Below, piece by piece: positions 6,104 through 13,900 of a DNA stretch of 14,103 bases. The notes beneath the pieces are model-generated. The model saw only the letters and a program-made list of their open reading frames with translations. It had not been told where the DNA came from and did not search any database. The stretch is taken from NCBI GenBank assembly GCA_043820655.1, contig JBDRDO010000008.1, positions 1 through 14,103 of the forward strand, in the 5' to 3' direction. The DNA comes from JAZDEL01 sp043820655. Its GTDB lineage: Archaea > Iainarchaeota > Iainarchaeia > Iainarchaeales > JAZDEL01. The first letter of the stretch is position 1. Each line of letters starts with the position of its first letter. The translations under genes were made by a program, and so were the position numbers.

Positions 6104-6702
6104 TGCGTGCGGTTGATGATTTCCTTGTAAAGGTGCGCGTGGCGCTGAACAAAAACACGCCCTTTAATTTCTTTGAGCTTGTTTCGGAAAACGAAAAAAT
6201 CTGCGAAACAATTGAGGGCGCGCAGGAGGGCAAAATAGAGCCCAACGTAACCCTGAAGGGCGAGGTTTTCCTCGGCAAGGGTTCGCGCATCCTTTCAGGC
6301 ACTTACATAGAGGGCAACGCATACATAGGGCAGAACTGCAAAATCGGCCCGAACGCATACCTGCGCAACGGTGTTATCCTTGAGGGTGACAATCACGTGG
6401 CAAATTCGGAAATTAAAAATTCCGTTATTCTGCGCGGTTCAAACATCCCGCACTTTTCATATGTGGGGGATTCGATAATCGGCGAGAACTGCAATTTGGG
6501 CGCGGGAACAAAAATCGCAAACCTGCGCTTTGATGACGCAAACATTGATATTGAGATTGACGGAAAGAAAATCAGTTCAGGCCGCCGCAAACTGGGCGCC
6601 TGTTTGGGGCACACAGTAAAAACCGGAATCAACTCAAGCATCAACTGCGGCGCGCAGATTAAGAACGGCTCAAAAATCCTTCCGAATTCGCTCTTTAAAT
6701 AA
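6103..6702 (+). CDS. Stand-alone GlmU-like left-handed beta-helix acetyltransferase (probable glucosamine-1-phosphate N-acetyltransferase)
   Basis: The protein has 199 residues. The ATG at 6103 overlaps the glmM stop (TGATG), with GGTG at 6095-6098 as ribosome site. An N-terminal helical part (about 1-45) precedes hexapeptide repeats (IGxNxx type, about 48-190) that form a left-handed beta-helix. The stretch PHFSYVGDSIIGENCNLGAGT matches the GlmU acetyltransferase core: His117 corresponds to catalytic His363 of E. coli GlmU, Tyr120 to Tyr366 and Asn131 to Asn377, and Lys105 lies where Lys351 would be. NLRFDDANI resembles archaeal bifunctional GlmU-like enzymes. The usual N-terminal nucleotidyltransferase domain is absent, so only the acetyl-CoA step to GlcNAc-1-P is encoded here; UTP transfer needs another gene. 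The operon position strongly supports the role. Confidence 0.85.
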   Translation: MRAVDDFLVKVRVALNKNTPFNFFELVSENEKICETIEGAQEGKIEPNVTLKGEVFLGKGSRILSGTYIEGNAYIGQNCKIGPNAYLRNGVILEGDNHVANSEIKNSVILRGSNIPHFSYVGDSIIGENCNLGAGTKIANLRFDDANIDIEIDGKKISSGRRKLGACLGHTVKTGINSSINCGAQIKNGSKILPNSLFK

Positions 6703-6705
6703 TAC

Positions 6706-6885
6706 TTAAAATAAATTCTTTTTTGTGCTAGCCGCCTGATTTTTGTGCTTCACTTTTCTGTTATATCTTTGTTTGTTAAGATTGGGCAGGTCGCCAAACC
6801 CATCCATAATCTTTCTTTTGGGGTCGAATACTCGTTTTACTTTTGGTTTATTTAGTTTTATAGGTTTCCTGTATGTTTTGCCCAT
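6706..6885 (-). CDS. Small very basic protein, 59 residues, unknown function
   Basis: ATG at 6885, TAA at 6708-6706, three bp from the stop of the convergent acetyltransferase gene. The sequence starts MGKTYRKPIKLNKPKVKRVF and continues with DPKRKIMDGFGDLP near the middle; 19 of 59 residues are Lys or Arg and only three are acidic. There is no Cys pair, signal peptide or membrane segment. Regularly spaced Lys/Pro at the N-terminus suggests an extended nucleic-acid-binding tail. A TTTTTATT element centred about 25 bp upstream would give a leaderless mRNA. It lies in the same frame as the 44-residue gene upstream, with one TAG between them. I do not recognise a family; a ribosome-associated or chromatin-type small protein is possible but unproven. 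The balanced middle (DGFGDLPNL) and promoter spacing argue against chance. Confidence 0.55.
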   Translation of the reverse strand: MGKTYRKPIKLNKPKVKRVFDPKRKIMDGFGDLPNLNKQRYNRKVKHKNQAASTKKNLF

Positions 6886-6927
6886 GCTTAAATAACGCAG
6901 CTGCAGAATAAAAAGATTGCCATGTCC

Positions 6928-7062
6928 CTATTTCATATTTGCGCGTTTTTTACCCCTTAGTTTTCTTCTTTTTTTCCTCATATTCTCCATTTTGGGGGTT
7001 CCTGTTTTGAATTTTTTTCCAAATCTATTTGGTTTAATCCTTCTCACGTTTGGTGGCGGCAT
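6928..7062 (-). CDS. Small extremely basic protein, 44 residues, unknown function
   Basis: ATG at 7062, TAG at 6930-6928. The sequence starts MPPPNVRRIKPNRFGKKFK and ends with a dense basic run (MRKKRRKLRGKKRANMK); 19 of 44 residues are Lys or Arg and one is acidic. A TATA box centred 25 bp before the ATG places initiation at the start codon, a leaderless pattern repeated in this window. It is followed in the same frame by the 59-residue basic gene. The composition suits RNA or DNA binding. I recognise no family. A/T-rich DNA can give Lys-rich frames by chance, which is the main doubt; the PPP-NVRR start and the exact promoter spacing support a real gene. Confidence 0.5.
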   Translation of the reverse strand: MPPPNVRRIKPNRFGKKFKTGTPKMENMRKKRRKLRGKKRANMK

Positions 7063-7082
7063 GCTAATTAATGGCGCCCGTA

Positions 7083-7092
7083 CAATATAAAC
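7083..7092 (-). promoter_or_regulatory. TATA box of the basic mini-gene pair
   Basis: The minus strand reads GTTTATATTG. Its centre is about 25 bp from the ATG at 7062, so transcription should start at or next to that codon. The box overlaps nothing else and lies just past the stop of the thermonuclease gene (7099), so the mini-genes do not need read-through. Confidence 0.6.
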
Positions 7093-7098
7093 TTTTCC

Positions 7099-7569
7099 TT
7101 AATTGCCCCACAAGCACCCCGCGCCCGCCTTTCGCGCGCTTTCCTCCGCCGCGGCGAATTCATGCGCGAATTTTGTGTTTGGCTTGTAAGGGTAAGCATA
7201 AGCCCAGCCGCCCTTCACCATTTCCATGTTAATGAATGTGCCGCTCCCTTCATCCCCGACATAAACATACGCAAGCATTCTCCCGTATTTATCCCTCAAT
7301 TCCTCGCCCATCTCCAGCCGAACATTCTTCCCGAGCACAAGCGCGCGCAGTTTCTCGTCCGCCTCTTCATAACACTCCTTCCCGCGCTCGGTTGAATTAA
7401 TCCCAATCAATCTCACATGCTCCCCGCCCGCGGTTATGATTGTGTCGCCGTCGATTACGTGCGCGATAGTTGTTTCAAGCGGCAAAAATTCGGCAGATTT
7501 TTGCTCCGCGGTGCAGCCCGACAGAACAACTAAAAGCAAAACCGCCGCCAGCCCAATACGCCCTTCCAT
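7099..7569 (-). CDS. Secreted thermonuclease (SNase-like) lipoprotein
   Basis: The protein has 156 residues. MEGRIGLAAVLLLVVLSGC is a lipoprotein signal peptide with lipobox LSGC (Cys19), so the mature protein should be lipid-anchored outside the cell. The rest is a Staphylococcal-nuclease OB-fold: VIDGDTI (Asp42 as Asp21 of S. aureus nuclease), VRLIGI with Arg53 (Arg35), Glu61 (Glu43) and DKYGR with Arg97 (Arg87). The residue matching calcium ligand Asp40 is Asn58, an exchange I believe occurs in other family members. Family enzymes cut DNA and RNA; here nutrient scavenging or defence at the surface is likely. The ATG at 7569 is chosen because the signal peptide begins there, GGTG lies 5 nt upstream, and a longer TTG start would add nine non-signal residues. 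It is divergent from the methyltransferase gene. Confidence 0.88.
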   Translation of the reverse strand: MEGRIGLAAVLLLVVLSGCTAEQKSAEFLPLETTIAHVIDGDTIITAGGEHVRLIGINSTERGKECYEEADEKLRALVLGKNVRLEMGEELRDKYGRMLAYVYVGDEGSGTFINMEMVKGGWAYAYPYKPNTKFAHEFAAAEESARKAGAGCLWGN

Positions 7570-7583
7570 GCCTCCACCAGAAC

Positions 7584-7592
7584 AATTAAATA
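7584..7592 (+). promoter_or_regulatory. Probable TATA box of the methyltransferase-like gene
   Basis: ATTAAATAC on the plus strand. Initiation about 25 bp downstream, near 7613, leaves about 9 nt before the ATG at 7622. It sits in the 52-bp gap between the divergent thermonuclease and methyltransferase starts. The thermonuclease could instead use AATTTAG near 7602-7608 on the other strand. Confidence 0.45.
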
Positions 7593-7621
7593 CCAAAGCG
7601 CACTAAATTGTTTTGGTTGGC

Positions 7622-8524
7622 ATGGACAGGCGAAGTAGAAATTTTCCGTTTGCGAAAATATTTGACCTGCGCAAGGGGGGGCCGAAAACCCGGCGTAAAA
7701 CGGGCTTTGAAGAGGGGCGAAGGAGCAAGGTTATTATGTACTGGGATGAAGCGCGCAAACACCTCATACGTGAACAGGAAATGGCAAAGGCCACTCTGAA
7801 TACTATATTCGATATCCCGGGGGAGAAGCTTGAAAAAATATTGGCGGACCGTGAAAAAAGCAAAATGTACTATGAGAGCAAAGAGGTGCTTACCCGTACT
7901 GCATTTATGAATGTGGCCGCGCCTGGATATGCTACTGCCCTGATAAGGACTATTTTGCAAGACTTTAAAGCGGATAAAGCCAGGAAGATGGGCGGGCTTA
8001 GTGTTTTTGGCCTTGGCGTCGGCTATGGGACAGTTCTTTACGCGCTTATGCATGACCACGAGCTCGCGGGGCTGCGAATGTTCAATCCGAACAAACTTTC
8101 CGGAATCGAAATGTCAAATCTTCCTGCGCAATTCACAAAAATGCACGAACTTAACATACACCACGGCTTATCGGCGGAAGACCCGGAACTACTTAATAAA
8201 CTAAAGAAATTAAAGACAGAGCCCGCCAAAATAACTTACAGCATTGAACTTCTTAACCACGAGGTAATAGGGACTGACAGAACAAAGCTAAACGCGATTG
8301 CGAAAAATATAAGTGCCATGACAGCGCCCGGCGGATATAGCTACCATATTTTATCCGGCGAGACAGACATGACTCGAAGAATTTTTGAAAGTAAAGGGCT
8401 AAACGTAGTAACATGGGCCCCCTATTCTAAGAATGTGACTCTAATAAAGCTTTATAAGCCGCCTACAACAGCCCAACCACGACATAAACCGCCCCGAACA
8501 GCAGGCAGAAATACGCAAAGTTAA
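7622..8524 (+). CDS. Class I SAM-dependent methyltransferase-like protein
   Basis: The protein has 300 residues from the ATG at 7622, which fits the TATA box; an internal ATG at 7736 (MYWDEARKHL) is the alternative and would remove a basic 38-residue N-terminal extension. Residues 128-137 (VFGLGVGYGT) are a motif I SAM-binding loop. LSGIEM supplies the acidic residue at the end of the second strand, and ITYSIELLNH (204-213) fits motif IV, followed by APGGYSYHIL as the post-motif. This is the Rossmann-fold methyltransferase order. An N-terminal helical region (about 40-105) may hold the acceptor. The acceptor is unknown. The last 21 or so residues (PPTTAQPRHKPPRT and on) come from DNA that also encodes the end of uppP on the other strand, a 62-bp tail-to-tail overlap. 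Confidence 0.7.
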   Translation: MDRRSRNFPFAKIFDLRKGGPKTRRKTGFEEGRRSKVIMYWDEARKHLIREQEMAKATLNTIFDIPGEKLEKILADREKSKMYYESKEVLTRTAFMNVAAPGYATALIRTILQDFKADKARKMGGLSVFGLGVGYGTVLYALMHDHELAGLRMFNPNKLSGIEMSNLPAQFTKMHELNIHHGLSAEDPELLNKLKKLKTEPAKITYSIELLNHEVIGTDRTKLNAIAKNISAMTAPGGYSYHILSGETDMTRRIFESKGLNVVTWAPYSKNVTLIKLYKPPTTAQPRHKPPRTAGRNTQS

Positions 8525-9269
8525 TCTTCCGTGCAACCCCGAGCAGCGCCTTTATTGACAAAAACCCGACAACAGCAGCAACCGCCAGCGCAACAACCGC
8601 GCCTGCATCAAGCAAAAGCCCGCCCGCTTCAGGCTCAACAATTCCAAACAAAATTTCCGCAACAAAAACCGAGGGAACTGAAAGCAAAAAGCTCAGGCGG
8701 AATGCCTCCTCAGGTTTGAATCCCTCAAACAAAAGCACGGCAGTTGTTGTTCCGCTCCGTGAAATTCCCGGCAAAACCGAGAAGCCCTGCCCCAGCCCCG
8801 TGAAGAAAGCATTCCTGTTTGTGATTTCCGCGGTGCGTATTTTTTTCGCGAGCAGCTGAACCACGCCCGTAACAATAAGCAAAACCCCAATCAGAAGCAA
8901 AACAAATCCCGCGCCCGCGGTTTCAAATGTTTGCTTCAGCAGCAAATATGCGGGCACAGCAGTTATCGCGGTTGCCAAAATCGCAATTGCCAAAAACTTA
9001 AGCAGCCTTGAATTTTCGCTTTTTATTTTTTGTTCCCCCCTCAATATTTGCACTGCGGTTTTTGCCAGTTCCAAAAGTTCATTCCTGAAATAAATAGTTG
9101 CGGCAATCAGGGTTCCAATGTGCAAAAAGATAGAATACCTCAGCGCCTCCGCTGGTGCAATCCCAAACAGCGCAATCATTGCCGCAACTGACTGCCCCTG
9201 CGAACTGATTGGCAGCCATTCAGTTATGCCCTGCAGAGCCCCGAGCAATATTGCCTGAATCAGGTCCAT
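8463..9269 (-). CDS. uppP: Undecaprenyl/polyprenyl-diphosphatase
   Basis: The 268 residues match the BacA/UppP family. It hydrolyses polyprenyl diphosphate to the monophosphate, recycling the lipid carrier of surface glycans. Motif 1 reads QGITEWLPISSQGQ (residues 13-26), fitting the (E/Q)xxxE pattern with Gln13 and Glu17; motif 2 is PGISRSGTT with Arg171. The catalytic-region His of bacterial enzymes (SSTGH, His30 in E. coli) is Gln26 here, which I believe is common in archaeal members. About seven or eight membrane segments are visible. A TATA box 26 bp upstream of the ATG gives a leaderless mRNA. Its 3' end overlaps the methyltransferase gene on the other strand. Its presence fits the nearby GlcNAc and GT-C genes. 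Confidence 0.92.
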   Translation of the reverse strand: MDLIQAILLGALQGITEWLPISSQGQSVAAMIALFGIAPAEALRYSIFLHIGTLIAATIYFRNELLELAKTAVQILRGEQKIKSENSRLLKFLAIAILATAITAVPAYLLLKQTFETAGAGFVLLLIGVLLIVTGVVQLLAKKIRTAEITNRNAFFTGLGQGFSVLPGISRSGTTTAVLLFEGFKPEEAFRLSFLLSVPSVFVAEILFGIVEPEAGGLLLDAGAVVALAVAAVVGFLSIKALLGVARKINFAYFCLLFGAVYVVVGLL

Positions 9270-9290
9270 GTTTAAAATTGGGCAGGATAG

Positions 9291-9300
9291 GTTTTAATAC
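9291..9300. promoter_or_regulatory. TATA element between divergent uppP and the phosphate-transporter gene
   Basis: GTTTTAATAC on plus and GTATTAAAAC on minus. On minus its centre is 26 bp from the uppP ATG (9269), giving a leaderless start. On plus, initiation near 9321 would leave about 12 nt before the ATG at 9333. One AT-rich element may therefore serve both directions. Confidence 0.5.
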
Positions 9301-9332
9301 CCTTTACTCAATATTCAATTCGGGATTGAAGG

Positions 9333-10940
9333 ATGGATTATCTCTGGATTGTACTCGGTCTTTTGGGGGGACTTGCGCTTTTCCTTTACGGCATGGTTCT
9401 TCTCAGCGAGGGGCTGCAGAAAGCCGCGGGTTCGCGCCTCCGTACAATCCTTGAAAAACTCACAAAAAGCCGCATCCGTGGCGTTGCCACAGGCGCAGTC
9501 GCAACAGCAACAATCCAAAGCAGCAGTGTTACAACTGTAACCCTTGTGGGCTTGATTAATGCAGGCATCCTCACATTTGAGCAGGCAGTGCCCGTAATAA
9601 TGGGCGCGAACATCGGAACAACAGTAACTGCACAGCTTGTGGCATTTAAAATCGGCGCGCTTGCACTGCCTATAATTGCGGTAGGTTTTGCAATATTCTT
9701 CCTGAAAAGGAAAACCGAATACAGCATGATTGGCCAGTCAATCCTCGGCTTCGGTATCCTCTTCCTCGGCATGAACCTCATGTCCTCCGCGGTCTCGCCT
9801 TTGCGCTCCGACTCGGGAATACTGGAACTGCTTGTGCAGTTCGGCGCAATTCCGATTCTCGGAATTATTGCAGGAATGATTTTCACGGAAATAGTGCAGA
9901 GCAGTTCCGCAACAACGGCACTTGTGATTGTGCTTAGTGCCGAGGGAATTATCGGCCTGCCCGCAGGCATAGCGCTCATAATGGGCGCAAACATAGGTAC
10001 GACAATTACAGTTGTGCTTGCATCGATAGGTTCGACACTTTCGGCAAAGCGCGCGGCTGTGGCGCACATAATGTTCAACGTGCTGGGCGTTATGCTCTTC
10101 CTGCCATTCATAGGCATTTTCGCAGCGCTGGTTGCGGGAACCGCCGAAGATATTCCGCGGCAGATTGCAAATGCGCACACAATTTTCAATGTAACCGTAA
10201 CCCTTATCCTTCTGCCCTTTATCGGGCTGTTTGTTATCTTCATAAAACGCATCCTCCCAGGCGAGGATGTGCAGGTTGACTCGGGGGTAAAGCATCTGGA
10301 CAGGCGCCTGCTTGACACTCCGAGCATTGCGCTTATGCAGGCGGAAAACGAGGCAATGCGCATGGGAAAAATTGTGAAGCAGATGCTTACCGACTCCTCA
10401 AAATTTTTCAGGAACGGCGACACCGTGCTCGCAACCCACATCCACAAAAATGAGGAGGTTGTTGACATGCTCAATACTGAAATAAGGCACTATGCTTCTG
10501 AAATTTCCGAGGGCACGCTAAGCCATAAGGAGGGGGTGCGCCTTGCGCAGATTGCGCACGCAATTACGGACCTTGAAAGGATTGGCGACCACATAAACAA
10601 CCTTGCCGAACTGCAGGCAAAACTTGTGGAAAGCCGCCGCGCACTGCCAAAGGCCGAACAGCGCGAGATTTTGCAGATGTACCGTGCGGCATCCGACATA
10701 TTCGGCAAAACCCTTAAGGTAATCAAAAGTCAGGACATCAGGCTTGCACATTCCGTTGTGGAGCGCAACCATGAAATTGCAGCGCTCAGCAGGAAGTTCG
10801 AGCAGAAAAACATAGAGCGTTTAGAATCAAGGAAAACAGATGTCGAGCTTAACGTGATTTATTCCAGCATGAGGCGAAACCTGCGCCGCATCTCAAGGCA
10901 CTCAAGTGAAATTTCCGAGCTTGTGCTTGAGGGGTTTTGA
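9333..10940 (+). CDS. Na+/phosphate cotransporter (NptA/YjbB family) fused to a PhoU-like domain
   Basis: The protein has 535 residues. The membrane half (about 1-310) holds the two inverted Na/Pi-cotransporter repeats: QSSS at 62-65 and 189-192, each followed by GANIGTT. The soluble half (about 335-535) is helical and PhoU-like (ITDLERIGDHINNLAEL is the typical PhoU core helix). Family members move phosphate with sodium, in bacteria often outward or of low affinity; the PhoU part is thought to sense or gate phosphate. The start is the ATG directly before MDYLWIVLGLLGGL; the upstream GAAGG is a weak ribosome site. It ends 24 bp from the stop of the HerA-like gene on the other strand. Direction of transport cannot be read from sequence. 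Confidence 0.9.
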   Translation: MDYLWIVLGLLGGLALFLYGMVLLSEGLQKAAGSRLRTILEKLTKSRIRGVATGAVATATIQSSSVTTVTLVGLINAGILTFEQAVPVIMGANIGTTVTAQLVAFKIGALALPIIAVGFAIFFLKRKTEYSMIGQSILGFGILFLGMNLMSSAVSPLRSDSGILELLVQFGAIPILGIIAGMIFTEIVQSSSATTALVIVLSAEGIIGLPAGIALIMGANIGTTITVVLASIGSTLSAKRAAVAHIMFNVLGVMLFLPFIGIFAALVAGTAEDIPRQIANAHTIFNVTVTLILLPFIGLFVIFIKRILPGEDVQVDSGVKHLDRRLLDTPSIALMQAENEAMRMGKIVKQMLTDSSKFFRNGDTVLATHIHKNEEVVDMLNTEIRHYASEISEGTLSHKEGVRLAQIAHAITDLERIGDHINNLAELQAKLVESRRALPKAEQREILQMYRAASDIFGKTLKVIKSQDIRLAHSVVERNHEIAALSRKFEQKNIERLESRKTDVELNVIYSSMRRNLRRISRHSSEISELVLEGF

Positions 10941-10964
10941 TTTTTACCAATCTATCGGGCAGGG

Positions 10965-13900
10965 CTAAATAACATCCCCCGTTACAGCATCAACCGCAAC
11001 CTTCCTTTCCCTGCCCTTCATTTCCAATGTTGCAAACCAAACAGGCCTGTAAAGTTCCTCGATTTTTTTGACCATAATATTTGACCATAATTTGTTCATT
11101 ACCTGCGGCACCTGCTCCCTTGTGAATGCCTCCCTTTCCTTGCTCAGCACCTCGGCCTTAACAAACGGCAGTTTATTAAGCGAACCAAGTTTCTCATGCC
11201 TCTCGTTCGGCGGCAGGTCAAACTTTTTCATAAGCAGGAAACTTATCGCTCCCTTCTTGTCCTTCTCCTGCGCAACAAGCCCCCGTTCCTCCAGGCGCGC
11301 AAGCATCCTCTTAATCTTCAAATCCCCAAGCTCAAGCAAACCCGCAAGTTCCTTCACATCCCTCTTCCCGCGCTTAAGCTCATTAAGCAGCGCAACATCA
11401 TTCCTCTCCATTCCGAATATTTCCCCCAAACCGGAGGACTGCACAAACCTGCCCTTATCAAAGTGCAAAAACTCCCCCGAGCGCGAATCAATAAACGCCT
11501 CGCGCGTTAAGAATTCCCCGCCCTTTGTGAAAACATCATACTTCACCTTCCAGACAGTAACATACTTCATCTCCGCATCCTTTACATTCTCCTCACTTCC
11601 CAAAAAGCCCAAAAACTTCTTCTTCCTGACAGTGTCAAGAACCTTCCATGCCTTCTCCTTGTCAAGCCTCTGAGGCAGCGCAAGCAGCTCAACCTCCTCG
11701 TGGGTCATTGCCTCTTCCTTGTCCTCCTCACCCTCATCCTTATCTTCCTCTTCATCCTCCCTGTCCCCGCCTTCTTCCTCATCCCCCTCTTCATCCTCTT
11801 CCTCGGGCTCATCATCCGCATCCTCTATATAGCCCTTAATCTCCGCCCCCAAATTGGAAACAACAAAGCCCGCCTTCTCCAGGCCCTTCATCAGTGCATC
11901 CGGCTTGAGATTTGTCCTGTATTTTGCATTAAGCGTCCTCACAACCTGCTCAATTGTTTCCCTGTCCAAGCGCCCCTGCTTCTCCAAATCCAGTGAAATC
12001 ATTTCCAAAGCAAGGCTAAGAACCTGCTTCTCCGTAAGCCCCGCCTCGCCCGACTGCGAGGTTTCCGCATCCCTGCCCTCGTGCTGTGACATCCTCGGCC
12101 TTATCTTCATTATGAAGGCCCTGCTTGTTGTTTCGCTCCTGTCCCCTGTCAATGCCGTGCCGACAGGCAGGCTTTTGATAAATGTCGGCTTCTTATACTG
12201 CCCCGGAATTATTGTCGGAGTTCTCCTGTGAATCGCCTTAATGTCATCATCAAACACAAGCTTGTGTGACATAATCACATCAAGCTGGCTCAGCACCCTT
12301 GTGTCAATCGCGCTCGGCTGTTGTGTCGCAAATACCAATGAACAGCCCGGCCTCCTTCCCTGCTTAACATATTCAATAAGCCCCGCCGTTGCGGGCGTTT
12401 TGTAATTCCCGCTCGGAATTAAGGTGTGTGCCTCGTCAATAAACAGCCAGGTGGGCGGAACCTCAAGCTCAAGCAGTTCATCAACATCCAGTTTTTTGAA
12501 TTTCTGCGCAGCCTCCTTCCTTGTTGAAATTTTCCTCGCGGCAAGCAATCTGCGTGCAAGAATTCCAATAACCAATGCCGTGACAACATCCTCCAGAAAG
12601 CTTGTGTCAAGCACAGTCAACTGCCCCGCCCTTGAAAGTTCGCTTAAAGGAGTTCCCTTCTCGTCAAAAATCCCCCATGTCTTGGATGCCTCAAACCTGC
12701 TTATCAGCGCGCGGATTGAATCCTGCTTATATCCCTTTTCCCTTGAATTAAGCTCGGCATCATACTGCAGGCATTGCACAACCTCATCAAGGGAATACTT
12801 CTTCCCCCTGCCCTTCACTTCCTTATTTGTCTCAAGCTTCCTGTAGCCCTTCTCAACCTTCCTCAGCACCTTATCCAATAACAATCCCGAGGGTGAAAAC
12901 CTCTCAACCCCGAAAGTCAGGCACCAGTCATCCGCGGTTAACAGCGAGGGCTGCATGCTGAATCCCGCGTCATACGTGCTTTTCGGAACCTCATTAACCA
13001 TTCCCGAAGGAATGAAAACCTTCACATTGTCCAGCCCCTCGGGCTTCATCCCCCACTCAAAAAGCTTCTTAATCTCCCTTTCCTCCTTATTCGGGAACTT
13101 CATTGACCAGAACACGCCGACAGGATCAACAACCAGCACACCTACATTTTTGTTCTTCCTTGCAAGTTCCTCGGCAATAACACCCATTACATAACTCTTT
13201 CCCGAACCGCGGGCACCACAAACAAAAACAACATGCGGGTTCTGGCTGTCAAGGAAAACGTCCGAGTTCTTATATTCAAATTCCCCGATTTTCCCTATTT
13301 GCAGTGCCCCGTCATACCCGTAATTCTTCCACACGCCCTTCTTCATCCCTATAAAAACATTATTCTGCTCCCTGTCCTCCAGAAAGCTCAATCTAACCCC
13401 GCCAATCTGCTCAGGCGTCAGATCCCTGTTTCCCGCATCCACTGCCTTTTTCATTATGGTTTCCTTTATAAGCTCCCTGCGCTCCGCCCTTTCCTTCATC
13501 TGTTCCTCTATCTCCTCTTCGCCCTTTTCATCCCCTCCTTCATCTTCCTCTGTGCCATCCTCTTTTTTCCCGCCGCCTTCCTCTTCCTCAGGCACGTCTT
13601 CCTGTTCATCCTCTCCATCAGGCCCCTCTTCCGCCTCGGGCTCCTGCTCTTCAGTATCCTTCTCATCTTTCCCAATCTCTACAGTCCCGTTCTCCTTATC
13701 GGGATTTTTCTTTGCGCGCTTCCCTCTTTTCCTTGCTTTTGGTTTTTTTGCCGCCTTGACAGGCTTCGCATCTTCCTTAATCTCGGCTTCCTTCTCGGCC
13801 CCCTCGGCAACTTCCTCCGCTTCCGCAACGGCGGTATCAATCACAGGCTCTTCCGCAGCATCCTTCGCCTTTTTCCCGGAACTTTCCGCGCCTAACATTT

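Noticed and set aside
7593..7620. Longer TTG starts for the thermonuclease (7596) and methyltransferase (7613)
   Set aside because: The first would put nine residues before a clean lipoprotein signal peptide. The second adds three residues and starts at about the predicted transcription start; the ATG at 7622 is simpler.
9386..10474. A 362-codon minus-strand frame inside the phosphate-transporter gene
   Set aside because: It is antisense to a protein with clear family motifs over its whole length. Its translation is repetitive Ile/Ala/Pro/Met and looks like no protein; codon bias of the sense gene explains the lack of stops.
13233..13895. A 220-codon plus-strand frame opposite the acidic N-terminus of the HerA-like gene
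   Set aside because: It is Leu/Phe/Pro-rich because Glu and Lys codons read backwards give these residues; no start signals.
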